From the NCBI RefSeq assembly GCF_002803515.1, contig NZ_PHQX01000003.1, positions 62,001 to 126,000 on the forward strand: DNA of 64,000 bases, in the 5' to 3' direction. The notes beneath the pieces were generated by a model. That model was given only the letters and a program-made list of their open reading frames with translations. It searched no databases and was not told where the DNA came from. Below, piece after piece: positions 32,617 to 41,682 of this stretch (positions are counted from its first letter, which is position 1; each line of letters starts with the position of its first letter). Both the position numbers and the translations under genes were made by a program. Source of the stretch: Stenotrophomonas lactitubi (GTDB lineage: Bacteria > Pseudomonadota > Gammaproteobacteria > Xanthomonadales > Xanthomonadaceae).

Positions 32617-33585
32617 ATGCGTCTGTTCCTGCGTGCGTTGCCGTTGCTGTTGTTGTCACTCACCGTCCACGCTGCCGAGGTCGATCGGCGCATTGCGGTG
32701 ACCATTGACGATCTGCCGTGGGCGCGCCTGGATGAGATCGTGCCGGCGGATCTGCAGGCGCGTCATGCCGCACTGATGGCGCAGCTGCGCCAGGCTGACG
32801 TGCCGGTGATCGGTTTCGTCAACGGCAACAAGCTGGAAGTGGATGGCAAGGTGCAGCCGGCGCGCGTGCAGATGCTGCGCGACTGGCTGGATGCCGGCTA
32901 CGAGCTGGGTAACCACACCTGGTCGCACATGGACCTCAACGCCAAGGGCGTGCCAGCGTTCCAGCAGGATTTCCTGCGCGGCGAGCAGGTGTTGCGACCG
33001 CTGCTGGCCGAACGCGGGGAGGCGCCACAGTGGATGCGTCATCCGTATCTGCGCGCCGGCCGCACGCCGGAAGATCGCGCGGCGATGGACGTGTTCTTCA
33101 AGCAGCACGGCTACCGCGTTGCGCCGGTGACGGTCGATAACGGTGAGTGGGTGTGGGCCTTCGCCTACGCCAACGTGATGAACGAGCAGCCTGACTCACC
33201 TGAGCGTGAGGCGACGCTGGCGAGCCTGCGCAAGGGCTATGTGCCGTACATGCTGAACAAGGTGGATTACTACGAGAAGCAGTCGCTGGCGCTGCTGGGG
33301 TATGCGGTGCCGCAGGTGTGGCTGATGCATGCCAACGAACTCAACGCGGCGACGTTCGCCGAGCTGGTGGCGGCCACCAAGCGTCGTGGCTATCGCTTCG
33401 TGTCGCTGCAGGAGGCCGTGCGCGACCCTGCCTATGCACGCGGTGCGGAGGGCTACAGTGGTCGTTACGGACCGAGCTGGCTGCACCGCTGGGCGATGGC
33501 CGAGAACAAGCCCAAGGAGTTCTACGCCGGCGAGCCGGAAGTGCCGAAGTGGGTGATGAAGCTGGCCAAGGTCGACGGCGAGTGA
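32617..33585 (+). CDS. Secreted polysaccharide deacetylase family protein
   Basis: 322 aa with a signal peptide (MRLFLRALPLLLLSLTVHA). The NodB homology domain shows VTIDDLPW (metal Asp pair at about 32-33), ELGNHTWSHMDLN (H-x-x-x-H metal site) and WMRHPYLRAGRTPEDRAAMD. These are the catalytic elements of metal-dependent sugar N-deacetylases (CE4). Family members act on peptidoglycan or exopolysaccharide; the exact target cannot be told. An alternative ATG four codons upstream is possible. The next gene is convergent, 3 nt away. Confidence 0.88.
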   Translation: MRLFLRALPLLLLSLTVHAAEVDRRIAVTIDDLPWARLDEIVPADLQARHAALMAQLRQADVPVIGFVNGNKLEVDGKVQPARVQMLRDWLDAGYELGNHTWSHMDLNAKGVPAFQQDFLRGEQVLRPLLAERGEAPQWMRHPYLRAGRTPEDRAAMDVFFKQHGYRVAPVTVDNGEWVWAFAYANVMNEQPDSPEREATLASLRKGYVPYMLNKVDYYEKQSLALLGYAVPQVWLMHANELNAATFAELVAATKRRGYRFVSLQEAVRDPAYARGAEGYSGRYGPSWLHRWAMAENKPKEFYAGEPEVPKWVMKLAKVDGE

Positions 33586-33588
33586 GGC

Positions 33589-34431
33589 TCAGCGCTTGAT
33601 GGCCAGCACGCCGTCCAGCGCCAGCTCGGCCTTGAACCCTGCCTTTTCCAGGCGCTTGGCCACTTCGCGGGGCACGTCGCGGCCGCTGGTCAGTTTGTTC
33701 GGCGCGCCGGTGTAATGGAACAAGCGACCGCCCTTGCGGATGACGCGGGCGAGGTGGTCGTAGAACACCTGCGAGTACAGTTCGCCGGCGATGCCGAAGC
33801 GCGGCGGGTCATGCAGGATCGCATCGACGCTGTTGCTGGTCACCTGTTCGATCTGCTGCGACACGTCGCCGTGGCTGAAGTGCAGGCGACCGCTAGCGGC
33901 AGCTGAATCCGGATCGGGCGACCACGGGTTGAGCGTGCGCAGCCACATCACATCGGCGTTCTTTTCGAACGAGCGGATCTGGCCGACGCCGGCCTCCAAT
34001 GCACAGGCGGCGAAGTAGCCCAGGCCACCGCAGGTATCGAGGATGATCTTGCCTGCGGGGGCGACCAGCTCGACCTTGCGGCGCGCGTCCTCGAACGGCG
34101 ACAGCTTGGAGGTCGGCAGCATCTTGATGCCGTCGATCTCGAAAGTCGGTGCGCCCCACTCGGTCGGCACCAGCTTGATCAGCGAGCCGCTGAAGCGGGA
34201 GATGGCGGAGAACTCCTCGCCATCCCAGTAGTACAGCGTGCGGTCCTTCAGCTTGCCCGGCCACGGGTAGTGCTGGCCACGGAAGGTGAAACCCTCGGCA
34301 CCCAGCTGCGCTGCCTCTTCGTTGCGCCCCAGGTCGAGCGAGCCCTGCCATTCGGTGGTGCCCTTGTCATGGGCACGGCGCAGGGTGTCAGCGCTGTCGC
34401 GGGTCAGCAGGGGGCCGGAGTAATGGGGCAC
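33589..34431 (-). CDS. Class I SAM-dependent methyltransferase-like protein
   Basis: 280 aa. The SAM-binding glycine motif is KIILDTCGGLGYFAACALE (about 128-146), an acidic Phe-Glu (IRSFEKNADV) follows, and a HDPPRFG motif at about residue 210 resembles the D/N-P-P-x catalytic motif of N-methyltransferases. The N-terminal 125 residues form a beta-rich extra domain (GFTFRGQHYPWPG, LYYWDGEEFSAI). Substrate is unclear; RNA or a small molecule are both possible. It converges with the deacetylase, only 3 nt separating the stops. Confidence 0.72.
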   Translation of the reverse strand: MPHYSGPLLTRDSADTLRRAHDKGTTEWQGSLDLGRNEEAAQLGAEGFTFRGQHYPWPGKLKDRTLYYWDGEEFSAISRFSGSLIKLVPTEWGAPTFEIDGIKMLPTSKLSPFEDARRKVELVAPAGKIILDTCGGLGYFAACALEAGVGQIRSFEKNADVMWLRTLNPWSPDPDSAAASGRLHFSHGDVSQQIEQVTSNSVDAILHDPPRFGIAGELYSQVFYDHLARVIRKGGRLFHYTGAPNKLTSGRDVPREVAKRLEKAGFKAELALDGVLAIKR

Positions 34432-34509
34432 GGTGGGTAGCGCAGGGTGGCTCGGGGGAGGGCATGGTACCGCAGGCGCTGTGCCGCCGAGCCGGACATG
34501 GGCGCGGCG

Positions 34510-34833
34510 CTACCGCAGGTCGGTGCAGCTGAATCCGTGGATGGTTCCCTCTCCTGAGATCATGCCGACACCTCGTGAGGGCTGCATGCCCTCCAATGCG
34601 CAAGATCGGCGATGGGCATCCTGGGTGGCGGCTGGCTGCCGGTCAAAGTCGTAGCGCATGCTGCCGTCTTCCTGCAGCAACCAATGCACGGTTACACGCT
34701 CGGCGCGTTGCCCTTCGATTTCCCAGTCAAAGGTGCGCATCACCACGACCTTGCCGTCATCGGTCTCACGCACCTCGTCATAGGCACCCTGGGTCTTTGC
34801 GGTGCCTGCGGCCAGCAGGAGAAGAAAGAGCAT
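34510..34833 (-). CDS. Exported hypothetical protein
   Basis: 107 aa with a short hydrophobic N-terminus (MLFLLLLAAGTAKT) likely to be a signal peptide. The mature part is beta-rich (GKVVVMRTFDWEIEG, RVTVHWLLQEDGSMRYDFDRQ) with two Cys that could pair. No family recognised. It is followed upstream by another exported lipoprotein gene in the same direction. Confidence 0.55.
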   Translation of the reverse strand: MLFLLLLAAGTAKTQGAYDEVRETDDGKVVVMRTFDWEIEGQRAERVTVHWLLQEDGSMRYDFDRQPAATQDAHRRSCALEGMQPSRGVGMISGEGTIHGFSCTDLR

Positions 34834-34908
34834 CGGTATTCCTCCTCGAAACCGGCAGCGTGTGCCAGCAGCATCGCTGAGGCCATGGGAAGAATTGCAA
34901 TCTGGTCG

Positions 34909-35325
34909 CTACTGGCACTTCACCGCATACACCGGCCCCGCCCCGATCAACAGCAGCGCCATGTAGTCGCTGTCGCGTGCCCGGGCCTTCAACGTGGCGC
35001 CGTCCTTGACATGGAAGATGCCGAAGCCGCCGGCCATGCGGATCAGCGCGCTGTCGATCTGGTCGGCGTCGTCGCGGAAGTACTGCTGGATGTCGCTGCG
35101 GCTGGCCTTGTACAGCGCGTTGGGTTCGCGCTGCCATTGGCCGTCACGCTCGAAGGACACGAAGTACTGGCTTCCTTCCTTTTCGATGCGGAACTCGGCG
35201 GACTTGCGCGGACTGGTGGCGAAGCAGCCGAGCATCGGGTCGGAGGAGAACGGCAGCTGTGTGTCGCCGGAACAGGCCACCAGCAGCAGGAGGGCACCGG
35301 GCAGCAGCAGGCGGAGCGCGCGCAT
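34909..35325 (-). CDS. Lipoprotein of unknown function
   Basis: 138 aa. Signal MRALRLLLPGALLLLVAC gives a lipobox with Cys18. The mature domain (LGCFATSPRKSAEFRIEKEGSQYFVSF, then YKASRSDIQQYF, and the final YMALLLIGAGPVYAVKC) is a small beta-rich fold; the two remaining Cys may be bonded. Similar lipoproteins occur in Xanthomonadaceae without assigned function. The in-frame extension upstream is rejected because it hides the lipobox. Confidence 0.65.
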   Translation of the reverse strand: MRALRLLLPGALLLLVACSGDTQLPFSSDPMLGCFATSPRKSAEFRIEKEGSQYFVSFERDGQWQREPNALYKASRSDIQQYFRDDADQIDSALIRMAGGFGIFHVKDGATLKARARDSDYMALLLIGAGPVYAVKCQ

Positions 35326-35416
35326 GGGATGTCCCGACGGGGCAGGTGCGGCCAGTGTAGGCAGTACGCGGTGGCGCCCGGTACAGATTTTCGGCAAGAA
35401 CCGCGACCCGCTGGCG

Positions 35417-36394
35417 TCACGCGCTGCGATGGATCTCCACTGTCACGTGCACCAGCTCTTCATGGATCGCCAAGGCCTGGCGCACGGTATCCGGGTCGAG
35501 CGTGGCATCACTGGTGACCACGCAGGCAGCAACGGCGTACTTGCCGCGCCCCACCTGCCACACGTGCAGGTCGGCCAGGCGTGCCGGCCACGGGCCCTGC
35601 TCGATCACCTCGCGCACCTCGGCCACCACCGGCGCGTCCATCTGCGCGTCGAGCAGGATGCGACCGCTGGCGCGCAGCAGACCGATCGCCCACACGGTGA
35701 CCAGCACCGCACCGACCAGGCCCATCACCGGGTCCAGCCAGGTCAGGCCGAGCAGTTTGCCGCCCAGCAGGGCGACGATGGCCAGCACCGAGGTGGCGGC
35801 GTCGGCCAGCACGTGCACGTAGGCCGAACGCAGGTTGAGGTCGTGACCGTGCGAATGGTCGTGATCGTGGTCATGCCCATGATGATCGCCATGGTCGTGC
35901 CCGTGTCCGTGGCCATGATGGTGATGCGCATGACCGGGGCTGTCGTGCAGCCACCACGCGCACAGCAGGTTCACGCCCAGGCCGACCACGGCGATGGCGA
36001 TGGCCTCGTTGTAGTGGATGGGTGCGGGCACCCACAGCCGTTGCAGCGATTGCACGGCCATCAGCGCGGCAACACCAAGCAGGGCGATGGCGCTGGTGTA
36101 GCCGGCCAGGATCTCGATCTTCCAGGTGCCGAAGGCAAAGCGCGGATCGTGCGCGTAGCGGCGTGCACAGCGGTAGGCGAACACCGAGAGGCCCAGCGCC
36201 AGTGCGTGCGAGCTCATGTGCCAGCCATCGGCGAGCACGGCCATGGAATTGAACCACCAGCCTCCGACGATCTCGACCAGCATCATGCTGACGGTGAGCC
36301 ACATCGCGCGACGGGTATTGCGTTCGGCCAGCGGGTTGCCGTCGTCGAAGCGGTGTTCGTGGCGGCGGGCAGCGGCGAGGGCGTCCAGGTGCAT
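35417..36394 (-). CDS. dmeF: Cation diffusion facilitator, Co/Ni efflux (DmeF type)
   Basis: 325 aa. Six CDF membrane helices are visible, with metal-site residues in LADGWHMSSHA (helix 2) and HVLADAATSVLA (helix 5). A long His/Asp-rich loop (starting GHAHHHHGHGHGHDHG) lies between helices 4 and 5, and a cytoplasmic domain ends in VTVEIHRSA. DmeF proteins export Co2+ and Ni2+ using the proton gradient. The gene is divergent from an RcnR/CsoR-family repressor with a palindromic operator between them, the usual arrangement for metal-induced efflux. The ATG at the operator edge is used; the longer frame runs through the operator. Confidence 0.88.
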   Translation of the reverse strand: MHLDALAAARRHEHRFDDGNPLAERNTRRAMWLTVSMMLVEIVGGWWFNSMAVLADGWHMSSHALALGLSVFAYRCARRYAHDPRFAFGTWKIEILAGYTSAIALLGVAALMAVQSLQRLWVPAPIHYNEAIAIAVVGLGVNLLCAWWLHDSPGHAHHHHGHGHGHDHGDHHGHDHDHDHSHGHDLNLRSAYVHVLADAATSVLAIVALLGGKLLGLTWLDPVMGLVGAVLVTVWAIGLLRASGRILLDAQMDAPVVAEVREVIEQGPWPARLADLHVWQVGRGKYAVAACVVTSDATLDPDTVRQALAIHEELVHVTVEIHRSA

Positions 36395-36412
36395 GGCGGC
36401 AGTGATGGATGG

Positions 36413-36429
36413 ATACCCCCATAGGGTAT
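36413..36429. promoter_or_regulatory. Operator for the RcnR/CsoR-type repressor
   Basis: ATACCC and GGGTAT form an inverted repeat separated by 5 bp, midway between the divergent efflux and repressor genes. G/C-tract inverted repeats flanked by A/T are the known binding sites of RcnR/CsoR repressors. Confidence 0.75.
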
Positions 36430-36440
36430 ATGATCCGCTC

Positions 36441-36725
36441 ATGGCGCATGTACACCGGAATCGAAAGCAGCTGCTGACCCGGATCCGTCGCATCGGCGGC
36501 CAGGTGGCGGCGTTGGAGCAGGCGTTGAACACGCCCGAGGGCGAAGCAGGCGACTGCGCCGACGTGCTGGTGCAGGTGGCCGCCGTGCGTGGCGCTGCCC
36601 ATAGCCTGTTGATGGAACTGCTGCACGAGCACCTGCAGGAACACGTGGTGGGCGCGGAAGACCCGGCCCAGCGGGCGGCCGAAGCCGAGGTGCTGGTGGA
36701 GCTGCTGCGCCGCTACGGCAAATAG
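36441..36725 (+). CDS. RcnR/CsoR-family metal-sensing repressor (DmeR-like)
   Basis: 94 aa, normal length. The four-helix pattern is intact: LLTRIRRIGGQVAALEQAL, then DCADVLVQVAAVRGAAHSLLMELLHEHLQEHV. Candidate metal ligands are His3 near the N-terminus, Cys39, and His62/His64, fitting the His/Cys set of nickel/cobalt-sensing RcnR rather than copper-sensing CsoR. It would release the shared operator when Co or Ni is high and thereby induce both itself and the efflux pump. Confidence 0.87.
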   Translation: MAHVHRNRKQLLTRIRRIGGQVAALEQALNTPEGEAGDCADVLVQVAAVRGAAHSLLMELLHEHLQEHVVGAEDPAQRAAEAEVLVELLRRYGK

Positions 36726-36728
36726 CCG

Positions 36729-36805
36729 GGCAATGCCGGCCGTTGGCTGGCAACCTCATGAACTGCGGACGTAGCCTGCAGTTGCCGGCCAGCGGCCGGC
36801 ACTAC
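36729..36805 (+). repeat. GTAG REP inverted pair
   Basis: A degenerate left unit (GCCGGCCGTTGGCTGGC) faces a good right unit GCCGGCCAGCGGCCGGC ending in CTAC. It lies between the converging ends of the RcnR-type and MerC-like genes. Confidence 0.75.
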
Positions 36806-36815
36806 CCCTGCGGTG

Positions 36816-37187
36816 TCATCGGTGCCGGTGCCGCGCGTTCCAGATGTGCGTGGCGGCCAGCAGCAGGCTGCCGGTGACCGTCAGCGGGGTCTCCCACGCG
36901 TGCGAGGGCAGCGCCAGGGCGCCCGCCATCAACAGGGCCAGGCCGATACCGGCGCTCAGCCACGCCAGCGCAGGCAGGGGATGTCGGCGTTCGGCCCGCC
37001 ACAGGGCGAAGCCAGTCATCGGCAGCGCGATGGCCACGAAGACCAGGTGCACCCATTCCGCTTCGGCCCAGACGCCGAACAGCGGCAGCGCGGCCGCCAG
37101 CAGGGGCAGTGCCAGGCAGTGCAGCAGGCACAGGCTGGACAGGGCGACGGCACCGGCATCAAGCAGGGCGGCTGAGGGCGACTTCAT
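36816..37187 (-). CDS. MerC-domain membrane protein, probably zinc-regulated
   Basis: 123 aa with four predicted membrane helices. The first contains [14 protein letters not shown], the C-x-x-x-H-C-type motif of MerC, which in mercury resistance passes Hg(II) inward. No mer genes are near. Instead it is divergent from a COG0523 zinc GTPase across a Zur-type box, so transport or sensing of zinc (or a related metal) under zinc limitation is more likely. The ATG with AAGGAA upstream is used; a TTG eight codons earlier overlaps the Zur box. Confidence 0.78.
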   Translation of the reverse strand: MKSPSAALLDAGAVALSSLCLLHCLALPLLAAALPLFGVWAEAEWVHLVFVAIALPMTGFALWRAERRHPLPALAWLSAGIGLALLMAGALALPSHAWETPLTVTGSLLLAATHIWNARHRHR

Positions 37188-37207
37188 GTGGGGAGGTTCC
37201 TTGCGCG

Positions 37208-37232
37208 ACAATTGTTATACAGTAACATTTCC
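37208..37232. promoter_or_regulatory. Zur-type operator
   Basis: The imperfect palindrome AATTGTTATACAGTAACATT fits the GTTATA-n-n-TAAC core of proteobacterial Zur boxes. It lies between the divergent MerC-like and ZigA genes and should repress both when zinc is plentiful. Confidence 0.7.
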
Positions 37233-37256
37233 TTTCTGCAGCCAACCCAGCCCCAG

Positions 37257-38585
37257 ATGAACGCTATTTCCCGCGCCGACCGTCGCCTTCCGGTCACCGT
37301 GCTCTCCGGCTTCCTCGGTGCCGGCAAGACCACCCTGCTCAACCAGATCCTGCGCAACCGCGATGGCCTGCGGGTGGCGGTGATCGTCAACGACATGAGC
37401 GAGGTCAACATCGATGCGCAGCTGGTGCGCGATGGCGGCGCGGAGCTGCGTCGCACCGAAGAGACGCTGGTGGAGTTCAGCAACGGCTGCATCTGCTGCA
37501 CGCTGCGCGATGATCTGCTGCAGGAGGTCCGGCGCCTGGCTGACAGCGGCCGCTACGACTACCTGCTGATCGAATCGACCGGGATCGGCGAGCCGATGCC
37601 GGTGGCGGCCACCTTCGCGGTGCGCGATGAGCATGGCTTCAGCCTGAGCGATATCGCGCGGCTGGACACGATGGTGACGGTGGTGGACGGCAGTGCCTTC
37701 CTGGCCGATTTCGGTTCGACGCTGCGCTTGGCCGAGCGTGGCCAGCAGGCGGGGCCGGACGATGATCGCGGCGTGGTCGACCTGCTGTGCGAGCAGGTGG
37801 AGTTCGCCGACGTGATCGTGGTCAGCAAGGTGGACCAGGTGGAAGAGGAGCTGCTGCAGGACACGCTGGCGGTGCTGCGCGGCTTGAACCGCGACGCGAA
37901 GCTGCTGCTGTCCAGCTTCGGCGACGTACCGCTTGCGGAGCTGCTGGATACCGGCCGCTTCGATTTCGAGCGCGCGCAGCAGGCTCCGGGCTGGGTGAAG
38001 GAGCTGCGCGGCGAGCACACGCCGGAAACCGAAGAGTACGGCATTGCCAGCTTCGTCTACCGCTCGCGACGGCCGTTCCACCCGGCACGCTTCGCACGCA
38101 CGTTGCAGCACGGCATGCCCGGGGTGATCCGCAGCAAAGGCTGGTTCTGGCTGGCCAACCGCATGGACTGGGTGGGTGAGTTGAACAGTGTGGGCGCGGC
38201 CACGCGCACCCAGGCGGCGGGCTTCTGGTATGCGGCGCGCGAGCGTGTGCGCGCTGGCCAGGAGGACACCACGCCGCTGCTGCCGCCGACGCCACTGCCC
38301 TACAGCGATCTGGGCTGGGCCCGGCAGCAGGCCGACTGCTGGAGCGCGCCGTTGCCCGATGCACAGGAATTCCCGGACGCGGCAGCGCACTCGGCGATGG
38401 CACGCCTGTGGCACCCGCTGTGGGGTGACCGCCGGCAGGAGCTGGTGGTGATCGGCGTGCACATGGACGAGCGCGCGGTGCGCTCGGCACTGGATGCATG
38501 CCTGCTCAACGACGACGAACTGCAGGCCGGCCCCTTGCTGTGGCAGCAGATGCCGCAGACGTTCCCGGTGTGGAAGCGCGGATGA
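37257..38585 (+). CDS. zigA: Zinc metallochaperone GTPase, COG0523 (ZigA type)
   Basis: 442 aa. The G3E GTPase domain has P-loop [10 protein letters not shown] (17-26), the metal-binding CICC motif (Cys78-Cys81) that defines COG0523, an ESTGIGEP segment, and a VSKVDQV guanine-specificity motif. The C-terminal CobW_C domain includes [10 protein letters not shown]. ZigA-type members deliver zinc to enzymes during zinc starvation and are repressed by Zur, matching the Zur-type box just upstream. The longer in-frame reading starts inside that box and is rejected. A GTAG REP begins right at the stop codon. Confidence 0.9.
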   Translation: MNAISRADRRLPVTVLSGFLGAGKTTLLNQILRNRDGLRVAVIVNDMSEVNIDAQLVRDGGAELRRTEETLVEFSNGCICCTLRDDLLQEVRRLADSGRYDYLLIESTGIGEPMPVAATFAVRDEHGFSLSDIARLDTMVTVVDGSAFLADFGSTLRLAERGQQAGPDDDRGVVDLLCEQVEFADVIVVSKVDQVEEELLQDTLAVLRGLNRDAKLLLSSFGDVPLAELLDTGRFDFERAQQAPGWVKELRGEHTPETEEYGIASFVYRSRRPFHPARFARTLQHGMPGVIRSKGWFWLANRMDWVGELNSVGAATRTQAAGFWYAARERVRAGQEDTTPLLPPTPLPYSDLGWARQQADCWSAPLPDAQEFPDAAAHSAMARLWHPLWGDRRQELVVIGVHMDERAVRSALDACLLNDDELQAGPLLWQQMPQTFPVWKRG

Positions 38586-38784
38586 GTAGATCCACGCCAT
38601 GCGTGGATGAACGCTCGGCTGGCAGTAGATCCACGCCATGCGTGGATGCCAGCCGGCGGGAGCCGAGCATGGGCTCGGCTCTACAGCTCATCGCTTCCAA
38701 TGGACGTGGACGCATTGCCAGCCAGTAGATCCACGCCATGCGTGGATGCCAGCCGGCAGGAGCCGAGCATGGGCTCGGCTCTAC
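38586..38784 (+). repeat. GTAG REP array with a 100-bp tandem unit
   Basis: Three copies of the palindrome GTAGATCCACGCCATGCGTG (38586, 38625, 38725) alternate with two copies of AGCCGAGCATGGGCTCGGCT followed by CTAC (38661 and 38761). The pair 38625-38684 and the pair 38725-38784 are exactly 100 bp apart and almost identical. The array lies between two genes whose 3' ends face each other and touches both stop codons. Confidence 0.88.
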
Positions 38785-40388
38785 AACGCATCGCGCCACT
38801 GCCAACCTGCATCACCGACCTGCAGCACCTGCGTTGGCTGCAGGGCCTGCAGGAGGTGGGTGTCATGGCTGACCATCAGCAATGCCCCCGGCCATGCCGC
38901 CAACAGCTCTTCCAGCGCCTGCAGCGCGGCCAGGTCCAGCGCGTTGCCCGGCTCGTCCAGCAACAGCAGCTGCGGGGCAGGATCGGCATACAGCACGCTG
39001 GCCAGCGCACCTTTCACCCGCTCGCCATCGCTGAGGCTGCTGGCCGGGCGCTGGATGCGCTGTGCATCCAGGCCCAGCAACGCCAACCGCGTGCGCAGCT
39101 CAGCCGGATCGGCCTTGGGATGGGCAGCCTGCACCGCGTCGAGAATGCTCTCTTGGCTGCGCAGATTCAGCAGCTGCTGGTCGAGCAGGGCCAACGGCGC
39201 GTGCCGATGTACCTGTCCACTGTCTGCGGGCAGCTCGCCGGCCAGCACGCGCAACAGCGTCGACTTGCCGCTGCCGTTGTCGCCGACCACTGCAATGCGC
39301 TGGCCACGACGGATCTCCAGCTGCAGTGGCGCCCGACAGCCGCGCGGCAGCACCAGGTCATGGGCCTGCAGCAAACGGGCTTGGCCACGCTCGCCTTCGC
39401 CACTGAACAACGCCAGTTCCGGCGCCACGTGCACCGCTGCTGCGGCGGCGCGCACCTGTGCGGCGCTGGCCAGCAGGCGATCGTTCTGGATCTGCTGCGC
39501 ACGCCCATGGCTGGCTTCGGCGCGCTGCTTCTGCCGACCGAGCAGGATCGGTGCCTGGTTGGCCTCGCGTGCCTCGCGGTTGCCGCGTGCCTGGCGCTGC
39601 TGCTGGCGCTCGTGCTGCTCGCGCGCGCTGCGTTGCTGCTGCCGGTGCTGGGCGCGGACGTGGTCAAGCTGGGCGGCGGCGGCCTCGCGTTCGGCGGCAC
39701 GCGCGTCGGCATAGTGCTGCCACGGCCCGCCATAACGTTGCAGGCCGTGCGCATCCAGTTCGACGATCTGCGCCATCTGCGAGAGCAGGCCACGGTCGTG
39801 GCTGATCGCCAGCAGGCCGCCCTGCCATTGCTGCAGCTGTGCATACAGTTGGCGGCGGTGATGGGCATCGAGGTGATTGCTCGGCTCGTCGAGGATCAGC
39901 CAGTCCGCGCCGCTGGCCCACGCGCCCGACAGGGCGACCTGCATCGCCTGGCCACCACTGAGTCGCGCGGCGGGCTGCGCGGGATCAAGGTCGGCCGGCA
40001 GCTGCATTGCCTGCCACTGCTGCTGCAGGCGTTCGCGCAGGTTCCAGCGGTCGCCGATGCAGGTGAAGTCGGCTGCATCGACGCTGCCCGCTTCGATGCG
40101 CGCCAGTGCCGCCAGTTCGGCGCCTACGCCGGCCAGTTCGCCGACCGTGCCACGTGGTGGATAGCCGGGTGTGGGCAACAGGAATACCTGGCCACCGCGG
40201 TGCACGTGGCCCTCGTCGGGCGACAGCTGACCGGAGAGCAGGCGCGCGAGCACGCTCTTGCCGACGCCGTTGGCGCCGACCAGACCGGTGGCCACTGGCT
40301 CGAAGGAAAAGGACAGATTGGAAAACAGCGGTCGGCCATCGGCCAACCGATACGACACGCGATCGAGCGTGAGGGAATGCGAAGTCAT
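38781..40388 (-). CDS. ABC-F family ATPase
   Basis: 535 aa with two ABC domains and no membrane part, the ABC-F plan. Domain 1 has GANGVGKSVL (Walker A), RLSGGQAMQVAL (signature) and LILDEPSNHLD (Walker B); domain 2 has GDNGSGKSTL, SLSDGERVKGAL and LLLLDEPGNALD. A charged Arg/Gln-rich linker (AQHRQQQRSAREQHERQQQR) joins them. ABC-F proteins act on ribosomes as translation factors or antibiotic-protection proteins. The linker is basic but not clearly of the resistance type. GGAGG precedes the ATG. Its TAG stop is supplied by the GTAG end of the adjoining REP. Confidence 0.88.
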   Translation of the reverse strand: MTSHSLTLDRVSYRLADGRPLFSNLSFSFEPVATGLVGANGVGKSVLARLLSGQLSPDEGHVHRGGQVFLLPTPGYPPRGTVGELAGVGAELAALARIEAGSVDAADFTCIGDRWNLRERLQQQWQAMQLPADLDPAQPAARLSGGQAMQVALSGAWASGADWLILDEPSNHLDAHHRRQLYAQLQQWQGGLLAISHDRGLLSQMAQIVELDAHGLQRYGGPWQHYADARAAEREAAAAQLDHVRAQHRQQQRSAREQHERQQQRQARGNREAREANQAPILLGRQKQRAEASHGRAQQIQNDRLLASAAQVRAAAAAVHVAPELALFSGEGERGQARLLQAHDLVLPRGCRAPLQLEIRRGQRIAVVGDNGSGKSTLLRVLAGELPADSGQVHRHAPLALLDQQLLNLRSQESILDAVQAAHPKADPAELRTRLALLGLDAQRIQRPASSLSDGERVKGALASVLYADPAPQLLLLDEPGNALDLAALQALEELLAAWPGALLMVSHDTHLLQALQPTQVLQVGDAGWQWRDAL

Positions 40389-40554
40389 GCGACCTCCATG
40401 GATGCCTGGTTCTCCCCTGCGCGCAGGGGCGGGAAGAGTCGGGCCGTCTAGTGCGAAGACGGCGGCATCACTGGCGCATTGGTCGCGAGCCTCTATGAGG
40501 AATGAGCGGGCAGTATAGCGCCGCGAGCTGAATGGTCGCGGCCGCTGCGCCGCG

Positions 40555-41454
40555 TTACGGCACCGTATCCAGCCGCGCGCCGACGAATTCGATGAACACC
40601 CGCAGCTTCGGCAATACGTGGCGGCCCGACGGCCACAGCAGGTGGAACGTGCCGCAGGAATGCACGTGCTCATCAAGCACGGTGACCAGCCGGCCGGCAG
40701 CGAGTGCATCGCGTACCGAATGCACCGGCACGAACGCCAGGCCACCGTCGCGCAGTGCCAGTGCCACCCGTGCCTCGATGGTGTTGGCGACCAGGTGCAC
40801 CGGCAGTTCCTGTGCCGTGTCGCCCTCGGGCCAGAGGATCGGCCACGGTTCGAGTTTGCCGCTGCTGGGGAAGCGGTAGTGCAGCAGGCGGTGCTGCAGC
40901 AGGTCCGCCGGCGTCTGCGGCGTGCCATGCCGTTGCAGGTAGGCCGGCGATGCGACGACGCGGCGTGGGAACACACCGAGGCGGCGCGCGGTGAGACGTG
41001 AGTCGCTGGGCTCGCCGACACGCAGCACGGCATCGAATCCCTCTTCGATGACGTCGACCAGTCGATCGGAGAAATCCAGCTCCAGGCGGATGTCGGGATA
41101 GGCGGCCATGAATTCCGCCATCAATGGCAGGGTAAGGTCGCCCACCAGCGGCAGGCTGATGCGCAGGGTGCCGCTGGGGGTTGCATGCTGCTGGGCCAGT
41201 TCGGTGCGCGCGGCGTCGCGCTCGTCCAGGATGCGCCGGCAGCGCGCCAGGAACAGCTGGCCCTCGGCGGTGAGGGTGATGCTGCGCGTGCTGCGGTGGA
41301 ACAGGCGTACACCGAGCGCCTGTTCCAGCCGGGCCACGCACTTGCCGGCGGCCGAGGCGGAGATGCCTTGTACGCGGCCGGTTTCGACGAAGCTGCGGGT
41401 GTCCGCGGCGTGGACGAAGGTCTGCAGGTTGGCCAGGTTGTCGAGGACGGACAT
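40555..41454 (-). CDS. LysR family transcriptional regulator
   Basis: 299 aa. The N-terminal helix-turn-helix (LANLQTFVHAADTRSFVETGRVQGISASAAGKCVARLEQALG, residues 6-47) and the effector domain (SGTLRISLPLVGDLTLPLMAEFMAAYPDIRLEL and onward) are typical. It is divergent from a serine hydrolase/MFS operon across about 230 bp, so it probably controls that operon and itself. The inducer is unknown. Longer readings of the frame pass through the opposite-strand hydrolase gene and are artefacts. Confidence 0.9.
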   Translation of the reverse strand: MSVLDNLANLQTFVHAADTRSFVETGRVQGISASAAGKCVARLEQALGVRLFHRSTRSITLTAEGQLFLARCRRILDERDAARTELAQQHATPSGTLRISLPLVGDLTLPLMAEFMAAYPDIRLELDFSDRLVDVIEEGFDAVLRVGEPSDSRLTARRLGVFPRRVVASPAYLQRHGTPQTPADLLQHRLLHYRFPSSGKLEPWPILWPEGDTAQELPVHLVANTIEARVALALRDGGLAFVPVHSVRDALAAGRLVTVLDEHVHSCGTFHLLWPSGRHVLPKLRVFIEFVGARLDTVP

Positions 41455-41682
41455 GGGGAAGATCGCTGCGAAAGAGGGCAGGGTAGGCGGCGGTCGGCAT
41501 GCGCGGTGACGCAGCCGGTGCAACAGTGCGGTGCGGGTGCTTGGCGGGTCGGTGCGGCCCAGTGGTTCCGGGCATGATGCCGATTGCGGACCTTGCGGTC
41601 CATGATGCGCGGAGCCCGGCCCCGCTTTTTGCGGGCGCCGAAGCTGCCTACCGTGGCGGGCCTCTCCCCACGGATCACCCCG

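Noticed and set aside
38586-38784. A possible small CRISPR array, because of regularly spaced repeats
   Set aside because: The units are palindromic GTAG REPs in alternating orientation with no unique spacers of constant length and no cas genes.
38781-41033. A 750-codon reading of the ABC-F protein
   Set aside because: The upstream part overlaps the LysR gene in another frame and lacks ABC-F features; a GGAGG ribosome site supports the start at 40388.
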